Shown piece by piece: positions 7,551 through 11,585 of a stretch of 11,585 nt of DNA. Position numbers and translations under genes: made by a program. The notes under the pieces were generated by a model. The model did not search any database. It worked only from the letters and a program-made list of their open reading frames with translations, and had not been told where the DNA came from. Position 1 is the first letter of the stretch. Each line of letters starts with the position of its first letter. Source of the stretch: an uncultured Halioglobus sp. (GTDB lineage Bacteria; Pseudomonadota; Gammaproteobacteria; Pseudomonadales; Halieaceae); the NCBI GenBank assembly GCA_905480565.1, contig CAJQQW010000266.1, positions 1-11,585 of the forward strand, written 5' to 3'.

Positions 7551-7589
7551 GTGAGACACGGTGCTCACAATAACAGGGTGAGTAACAGG
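7551..7589. promoter_or_regulatory. Composite inverted and direct repeat in the prsK/tviB control region, possible operator
   Basis: GTGAGACACGGTGCTCAC (7551-7568) is an inverted repeat with arms GTGAG-CAC and GTG-CTCAC, perfect apart from one inserted A. Two bases later come two direct copies of TAACAGG (7571-7577 and 7583-7589) separated by another GTGAG (7578-7582). The inverted repeat is centred about 59 bases upstream of the predicted prsK start site, a usual place for an activator. It is also 177 bases or more upstream of tviB. The protein that binds it is unknown. Confidence 0.35.
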
Positions 7590-7744
7590 TTTGCGCTCAA
7601 TTGCTTCGTGCTAATGGAAATGTAGTCTCGGTCGAGCGGGCCGTGTAATTACGCAAGTGCTATGTGGAGCGCATGCAGGGTGTGTTCATGAGGTTACCCG
7701 CAATGGGGTGTTGACTCGAGGTTTCGTGTTCGGGGATGAAGTGA

Positions 7745-9061
7745 ATGACTAAGCAAGATTTGGATACTGTTGCGATAGTGGGTTTGGGTTATGTAGGCTT
7801 GCCACTCGCGGTTGCATTTGGGCGCGTTCGTCCTACGATCGGTCTGGACCTGAATGAAGACAAACTTGCTCACTATCGTGCCGGAAATGATCCAAGCGGT
7901 GAGGTGGCGTCATCCCAGTTAGCGGAGTCTGTTCACCTCGATTTCACCAGTGATGCTGCCAGGTTAGCGGACGCTTCGATCATTGTCGTGGTCGTGCCGA
8001 CACCTATCGATACGGCACGACGCCCGGACCTTGCGCCGTTGGAGGGTGCCTGTCGTGCAGTCGGTGCGCACATGCGCCCCGGTGCTACAGTAATTTTTGA
8101 GTCTACCGTGTATCCCGGGTGTACGGAGGAAATCTGTGTGCCGTTGCTTGAAAGCGTCTCGGGCATGACTTGGTCCGGGCGTGATGATGGACAGGGCATT
8201 GGGTTTTATGTGGGGTACTCACCCGAGCGCATTAATCCTGGCGACAAAGAACATCGCCTGGAAACTATCACCAAGGTGGTATCGGGCGATACCGTTGAAA
8301 CGCTTGAAAAAATTGCCCTTCTGTACGGCGAAATTATTCATGCCGGGGTGCACCGAGCGGCCAGTATCAAGGTAGCCGAGGCGGCAAAAGTGATAGAGAA
8401 CACGCAGCGTGATCTGAATATTGCTCTTATGAATGAGCTCGCCCTGATATTCGATCGCCTCGGTATCGATACTCTTGATGTTCTCGAGGCCGCAGGCACC
8501 AAGTGGAATTTTTTACCCTTCAGGCCCGGCCTTGTCGGCGGGCACTGTATCGGTGTCGACCCTTATTATCTTACATACCGCGCCGAGGCGTCGGGCTACC
8601 ATCCCGAGGTGATACTTGCGGGTAGGCAAACCAATGACAATATGGGCAAGTACATTGCGGAGCAAACAGTCAAACACCTGTCCCGGTCTGGCCATAATAT
8701 CAGCTCAGCCAGAATCGCAATACTGGGTCTTACCTTTAAAGAGAATTGTCCTGACCTGCGCAACTCCCGAGTGGTGGATATTCTAACGGAGTTGGATGAA
8801 TACGGTTGCCAGATCCTTGTGCATGATCCGTTGGCCGACCCGGTCGACGCAAAGCAAGAGTACGGAGTAGAGCTGCGCAGTCTCGATGAAATGAAAGATT
8901 GCCAAGCCGTCATTTTAGCTGTGCCACATGCGCAATATATGGCGCTGGCGCCTAAAGATCTTGGTGCCATGATGAGTGAAGATGCCATCCTGATTGATAT
9001 AAAATCTGTGATCGACAGGGAGAGCCTCGCCGCGCAGAACCTCTCCGTCTGGCGTCTATAG
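7745..9061 (+). CDS. tviB: UDP-N-acetyl-hexosamine 6-dehydrogenase, TviB/VipA (WbpO) type
   Basis: A cytoplasmic NAD-dependent enzyme that oxidises the C6 alcohol of a UDP-N-acetylhexosamine to the uronic acid, giving an acidic sugar donor for the exopolysaccharide. Its 438 residues match the family. The Rossmann motif GLGYVG is at 13-18, and the family segment YSPERINPGDKEH is at 158-170. The central-helix Lys214 and Asn219 lie in EAAKVIENTQ, and the catalytic cysteine is Cys268 in GGHCIGVDPYY. The C-terminal UDP-binding domain includes LTFKENCPDLRNSR (329-342). The YSPERINPGDKEH and GGHC segments are as in TviB/WbpO enzymes acting on UDP-GlcNAc or UDP-GalNAc rather than in UDP-glucose dehydrogenases; which epimer is used cannot be read here. 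A GGGGAT Shine-Dalgarno-like run is seven bases before the ATG. It is divergent from prsK, convergent with the next gene, and without its usual TviC epimerase partner in the window. Confidence 0.92.
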   Translation: MTKQDLDTVAIVGLGYVGLPLAVAFGRVRPTIGLDLNEDKLAHYRAGNDPSGEVASSQLAESVHLDFTSDAARLADASIIVVVVPTPIDTARRPDLAPLEGACRAVGAHMRPGATVIFESTVYPGCTEEICVPLLESVSGMTWSGRDDGQGIGFYVGYSPERINPGDKEHRLETITKVVSGDTVETLEKIALLYGEIIHAGVHRAASIKVAEAAKVIENTQRDLNIALMNELALIFDRLGIDTLDVLEAAGTKWNFLPFRPGLVGGHCIGVDPYYLTYRAEASGYHPEVILAGRQTNDNMGKYIAEQTVKHLSRSGHNISSARIAILGLTFKENCPDLRNSRVVDILTELDEYGCQILVHDPLADPVDAKQEYGVELRSLDEMKDCQAVILAVPHAQYMALAPKDLGAMMSEDAILIDIKSVIDRESLAAQNLSVWRL

Positions 9062-9124
9062 ATGGGTGAGAAGCACTCCGCAGCGGCGCAACCGGGCAGG
9101 GCTAAGCTCGATCCAGGTGTTCAC

Positions 9125-10225
9125 CTAACCCGTTTCTTTTCCTGTTCTCAGCCCGCTGTGGTCGGTGTCTATCCGCTTTCTCCAGGCTTTTCGAATTAAA
9201 TGCGGTAACAGCAGATAAAGCGGCATCCGGAGATAGTGTGAGCGTATGTAAAGTGCAAAGAGGGCGAGGTCCCTGAAGGGTATGCGACTTTGTATAGGGT
9301 CAGGTGTGAACGCTCTTTTGAAAAGAAAATCCATGATTGGTTTGCGTAAGCGACGCGACGGTGTCTCTGCTGATTTGAACACCTCTTTGGGTATCGGAGT
9401 GTTGAAGACTTGTCCGGAGTAATTGAGGGCGTGATAGAGGGAGCCGTTAAGGCCCAGTGATTGCGCCCTCGATACCAGGCTGTGCCAGAAGTCGTCATCG
9501 TGCCGCGGAAAATCACGCAGCATGCGGTCCAGATCCCACAGGTCTCTGAGTCCATGATGAAATTCTCCCTCGTGAAACAGGTGAGTAGCGCTGTGGATGA
9601 CTATGTCCTGATGTGACAGGGTATAAACACCGGCTCGTATCTCGAGTAAGTTCTCCCACAGTATCGACGCATCCACGTGGGCGTCTGATGTGGGTGGTAA
9701 GATATTATGGTGAACATCGAGGGTTGTGCCGCGTGCTTTATTTGTGAGCGGTGGAATTTCATGCCCCCACTTTCTATAGTAGTGCTCATCATAGTCACTC
9801 ATGGGGCTGCCGCTCCAGCCCGCTTGCTTCAGGCCTGCTTCGACCCGCACCAGGCTCGTGATGGGGGTGATTATGTCGATGTCTGTAACCAGTCGGCCAC
9901 GACCCGCCGGTAGATTTCCCAATATGTAGGCGGCCCCCTTTAGCAACACTAATTTTTCCCCAAGCGGTGCCAGTACTTCGAGAATTTTTTCGCATTCGAA
10001 GTGCAAGTCACGGCGTTGTTTTTCATGGATCACTACACCCGAAGTCCAGTGCCGGCTCACTGCGTAAGGTAGCGACTCAAGCACCCCGGAATCTGCCAGT
10101 CGCAGGCCGAGCGCTGCGAGCAGGCGTGCATTTCGTGCCTGAGAGAGCAACTGATTCAACTCAGTGTTGTCCAGTGTGCGGACTGACTGCGGGTTGAGCA
10201 GGGCATCTGTCAAAAGGAAACTCAT
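9125..10225 (-). CDS. Nucleotidyltransferase-family protein of the HPr-rel-A cassette (PF14907-like)
   Basis: A 366-residue protein with the core of the uncharacterised nucleotidyltransferase family: LLKGAAYI at 94-101 followed by the paired metal-binding acids in VTDIDII (Asp115, Asp117). A third likely acid is in TLDVHHNI (Asp170), and a helical region has HEGEFHHGLRDLWDLDRM (218-235). The C-terminal third is helical and basic, with a hydrophobic patch near 317-345. The substrate is unknown. The family recurs beside HprK-like kinases, including in some lasso-peptide clusters, where a homologue decorates the phosphorylated product. Its ATG overlaps the stop of the HprK-like gene as ATGA, so it is the last gene of a three-gene operon. 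It converges on tviB with 63 bases between; no strong terminator is visible there. A role in modifying a peptide or protein is inference. Confidence 0.82.
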   Translation of the reverse strand: MSFLLTDALLNPQSVRTLDNTELNQLLSQARNARLLAALGLRLADSGVLESLPYAVSRHWTSGVVIHEKQRRDLHFECEKILEVLAPLGEKLVLLKGAAYILGNLPAGRGRLVTDIDIITPITSLVRVEAGLKQAGWSGSPMSDYDEHYYRKWGHEIPPLTNKARGTTLDVHHNILPPTSDAHVDASILWENLLEIRAGVYTLSHQDIVIHSATHLFHEGEFHHGLRDLWDLDRMLRDFPRHDDDFWHSLVSRAQSLGLNGSLYHALNYSGQVFNTPIPKEVFKSAETPSRRLRKPIMDFLFKRAFTPDPIQSRIPFRDLALFALYIRSHYLRMPLYLLLPHLIRKAWRKRIDTDHSGLRTGKETG

Positions 10226-11142
10226 GCGCCGTGCCTGCCTTCTACAAGCGTGTTCATCGCATCGACGGCCCAGTCTATATCTCGATATATGAGGTCAAAG
10301 CATTCAACCTGGTCGACTAGATTCTTCATGACGTTAAACCCGGTGTCGCCCAGCAAGCTATAATTAAACGAGTGGTACGCTGCCAGAAGAAAGCTGTCTG
10401 TGCGACGGCGTTTATTCAGACCTTGTGGATCATCGGGAGAGTAGCGCGGGAACACCAGTGCAGTGGTCGACAGTGGTTGGCGCTGGTGACTTTGGCTATG
10501 CAGATCGGCCTTCATATGTGCGACTCGGCCCTTGTGCGTTTCCTCGCTTACGGGGCCGAAACACGCATCACGCGAAAAAGATTTGATTACGCCGATGCTC
10601 TCATTTTTCAGGCTCACCGGGCGGCATAGCGGAACGATGTGCCCGGAGGCAGGCTCGATCAGGGCGTGCTCATCTGACAAAACGCGCCAGCCACTGAGGC
10701 CGAGCGCCGCGCACAGTGTGCTTTTACCTGCACCAGGAACCCCCGGTAAGATAATAGCTGAGTCATTCCGAGCAACAGCCGCTGCATGTAGCTTGAGGTA
10801 CTCGTTGGCATGAATTGATACGCACCAGTTCATGCCCCACTCGAGAAAGGCATAGGCTTGCCCAAGAGGAATCAGATTAAACGGTGTGGTGCCATCAAAG
10901 AGAAACTCAAGTTGGCGATGTATGTGTTGCCGCAATCCCTTTTGCTGCAAGGCAATGTCGTAATCTATGAAGTCGCCATCTGTAGCAATTTCGAAATCAT
11001 TATAGAGTGCCCGTATGCCCTCCTCGACAGTGGGCAGCTTGCTCCGAACTCGGTAGATATAGGGCCCTACCTTGAGCGGTAACCCGTCGACGGAAAGGCG
11101 TGTGGAGAACTCGTCCCGGGACAGTTGACTCAGAATCGCCAT
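10222..11142 (-). CDS. HprK-related kinase A (HPr-rel-A system)
   Basis: A 306-residue protein related to the C-terminal domain of HPr kinase/phosphorylase. Visible hallmarks are LKLHAAAVA (117-125), the P-loop LPGVPGAGKSTL (132-143, Lys140), the following LSDEHALI (155-162) with the presumed catalytic Asp157, and KGRVAHMK (204-211). The N-terminal 115 residues are not HprK-like and may bind the substrate. True HprK phosphorylates a serine in HPr; this subfamily lacks the HprK N-terminal domain, and no HPr gene is in the window, so its target is unknown. The ATG directly follows the TAA of the PqqD-like gene, with AGGA four bases before, and its stop overlaps the nucleotidyltransferase start by four bases. 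Tight packing supports one operon and one pathway. Serine phosphorylation of a peptide or small protein is the most likely activity. Confidence 0.88.
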   Translation of the reverse strand: MAILSQLSRDEFSTRLSVDGLPLKVGPYIYRVRSKLPTVEEGIRALYNDFEIATDGDFIDYDIALQQKGLRQHIHRQLEFLFDGTTPFNLIPLGQAYAFLEWGMNWCVSIHANEYLKLHAAAVARNDSAIILPGVPGAGKSTLCAALGLSGWRVLSDEHALIEPASGHIVPLCRPVSLKNESIGVIKSFSRDACFGPVSEETHKGRVAHMKADLHSQSHQRQPLSTTALVFPRYSPDDPQGLNKRRRTDSFLLAAYHSFNYSLLGDTGFNVMKNLVDQVECFDLIYRDIDWAVDAMNTLVEGRHGA

Positions 11143-11421
11143 TTATTCCTGCTTCAGGATGTCCATTGCCACTAACTCTGACAGGACCCCCTCCAATGCT
11201 TCTTGCAGATCTGTGGCCTGCCCCGCGTCCACTACGGGAGCGATACGGGTGATCAGGGACGCCAGTGACAGAGATTCAGTCTGGAATTCTCGAAGCACAT
11301 GGGCAGCGAATGCGGTCAGTAAATGTGTGTCACCACTGCGCGTGTCATAGTAGATGACGGTTGTCTCGCCTGGATCATAGAATCTACCCTTGGATTCATT
11401 TCGCCACATCATATTAAGCAT
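11143..11421 (-). CDS. PqqD-family protein of the HPr-rel-A system (RRE-like peptide chaperone)
   Basis: A 92-residue protein with the PqqD-like layout: beta strands in FYDPGETTVIYYD (14-26), the characteristic SGDTHLLTAFAAHVL (29-43) leading into winged-helix-type helices, and a C-terminal helix SELVAMDILKQE (81-92). PqqD-family domains bind the leader region of a ribosomally made peptide and present it to a modifying enzyme. Here the partners are the HprK-like kinase, whose ATG abuts this gene's stop, and the nucleotidyltransferase. No precursor peptide gene is evident. An in-frame TAA twelve to ten bases upstream (11431-11433) fixes the first ATG at 11421; ATG codons at residues 4 and 5 are alternatives. 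No Shine-Dalgarno precedes any of them, so initiation may be weak or coupled to an upstream gene. Confidence 0.85.
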   Translation of the reverse strand: MLNMMWRNESKGRFYDPGETTVIYYDTRSGDTHLLTAFAAHVLREFQTESLSLASLITRIAPVVDAGQATDLQEALEGVLSELVAMDILKQE

Positions 11422-11522
11422 AGTCGTGATTTATGGAGGACGCTATCGCTCGCCGATTAGGCAGGCGTTATTTGCGTTCATGTGTTTGCGGCGGGGCCTA
11501 CCGAGAACAGGACATGGCTAGG
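11422..11522. other. Upstream region of the HPr-rel-A cassette, no clear signal
   Basis: This is about 100 bp of DNA before the PqqD-like gene. No GG-N10-GC sigma-54 spacing and no credible -10/-35 pair was found on the minus strand. It contains a CCTCC on the mRNA sense strand near 11436 and only tiny frames (for example 12 codons from 11481). The promoter may lie outside the window or upstream of the possible preceding gene. Confidence 0.4.
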
Positions 11523-11585
11523 CTATGGACAGGAGTCATCTTCTATCAGGCATATGCCATCGAGGTAGTTAGGGTCTTGGCAGGT
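11523..11585 (-). other. Possible C-terminal end of an upstream minus-strand gene, cut by the window edge
   Basis: On the minus strand one frame is open from the window edge through 20 codons to a TAG at 11523-11525, ending in ICLIEDDSCP. The other two frames stop sooner. It would be the next gene upstream of the PqqD-like protein, 101 bases away. Twenty codons are too few to distinguish a real gene end from chance, and I recognise no family. It could equally be untranslated leader. Confidence 0.2.

Larger units (their letters stand above)
7473..7744. other. Divergent intergenic control region between prsK and tviB
   Basis: This is a 272-bp non-coding stretch. Besides the prsK -10 box and the repeat element at 7551-7589, it holds an 8-bp palindrome GTAATTAC (7645-7652) and two GCATGC sites (7532-7537, 7671-7676). 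A TTGACT (7711-7716) resembles a -35 box but has no acceptable -10 before the tviB start. No convincing tviB promoter, small gene or RNA hairpin was seen. Confidence 0.6.

Noticed and set aside
7711..7716. TTGACT as a -35 box for tviB
   Set aside because: No acceptable -10 box falls 16-18 bases downstream, and the position would place the start site at or beyond the start codon.
8596..8988. A 130-codon minus-strand frame opposite tviB
   Set aside because: It overlaps the conserved UDP-binding domain of the dehydrogenase on the other strand and has no domain of its own.
9115..9126. AGGTG-TT-CACCT palindrome between tviB and the nucleotidyltransferase gene
   Set aside because: A two-base loop cannot form a stable hairpin, there is no adjacent U tract, and it overlaps a stop codon. 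It is probably chance.
11443..11481. A 12-codon minus-strand frame beginning MNANNACLIGER upstream of the PqqD-like gene, considered as a precursor peptide
   Set aside because: It is far too short for a leader plus core, has no ribosome binding site, and has no repeat or motif support.
1..11585. CRISPR arrays, tRNA/rRNA genes, insertion sequences, PEP-CTERM substrate genes and an exosortase gene
   Set aside because: I looked for regularly spaced repeats, transposase-like frames, tRNA-like segments and the VPEP-membrane-basic C-terminal tripartite signal, and found none in the window.

Overview
The window looks like part of an exopolysaccharide / exosortase A (XrtA, PEP-CTERM) locus from a gammaproteobacterium. 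That assignment rests on three recognisable Prs-family proteins (PrsT, PrsK, PrsR), a TviB-type nucleotide-sugar dehydrogenase and the 'HPr-rel-A' cassette, which often accompany each other in XrtA-type bacteria. Base composition is moderate, with start codons that include GTG. A marine Cellvibrionales/Halieaceae-like host would fit, but this is inference; no rRNA or taxonomic marker is present. The exosortase and the PEP-CTERM substrates are not in the window.

Layout: (1) 1-222 is non-coding and holds promoter-like signals: a 17-bp dyad, a sigma-54-like element and a sigma-70-like promoter. (2) 223-3899, plus strand: a low-molecular-weight protein-tyrosine phosphatase coupled by a TGATG stop/start overlap to the giant TPR protein PrsT. 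(3) 3940-7472, minus strand: the two-component pair prsK (histidine kinase, first in the operon) and prsR (sigma-54 enhancer-binding response regulator), overlapping by 4 bases and convergent with prsT. (4) 7473-7744: a 272-bp divergent control region with a perfect TATAAT box for prsK and a composite inverted/direct repeat. (5) 7745-9061, plus strand: UDP-HexNAc 6-dehydrogenase (tviB type). (6) 9125-11421, minus strand: a tightly packed three-gene cassette, transcribed in the order PqqD-like protein, HprK-related kinase, PF14907-type nucleotidyltransferase. (7) 11422-11585: upstream region of that cassette, with the possible tail of another minus-strand gene at the very edge.

How the parts may work together: PrsK/PrsR would sense an envelope cue and activate sigma-54 promoters for the EPS/PEP-CTERM regulon. 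The phosphatase probably resets a tyrosine autokinase that controls polymer export, PrsT is a probable periplasmic or outer-membrane scaffold, and TviB supplies an acidic amino sugar. The PqqD/HprK-like/nucleotidyltransferase cassette has no assigned function. Its composition (peptide-binding fold plus kinase plus nucleotidyltransferase) resembles the tailoring genes of some lasso-peptide clusters, which suggests it phosphorylates and then decorates a small peptide or protein. This cassette, and the sigma-54-like architecture in front of the phosphatase-prsT unit, are the most interesting parts of the window.
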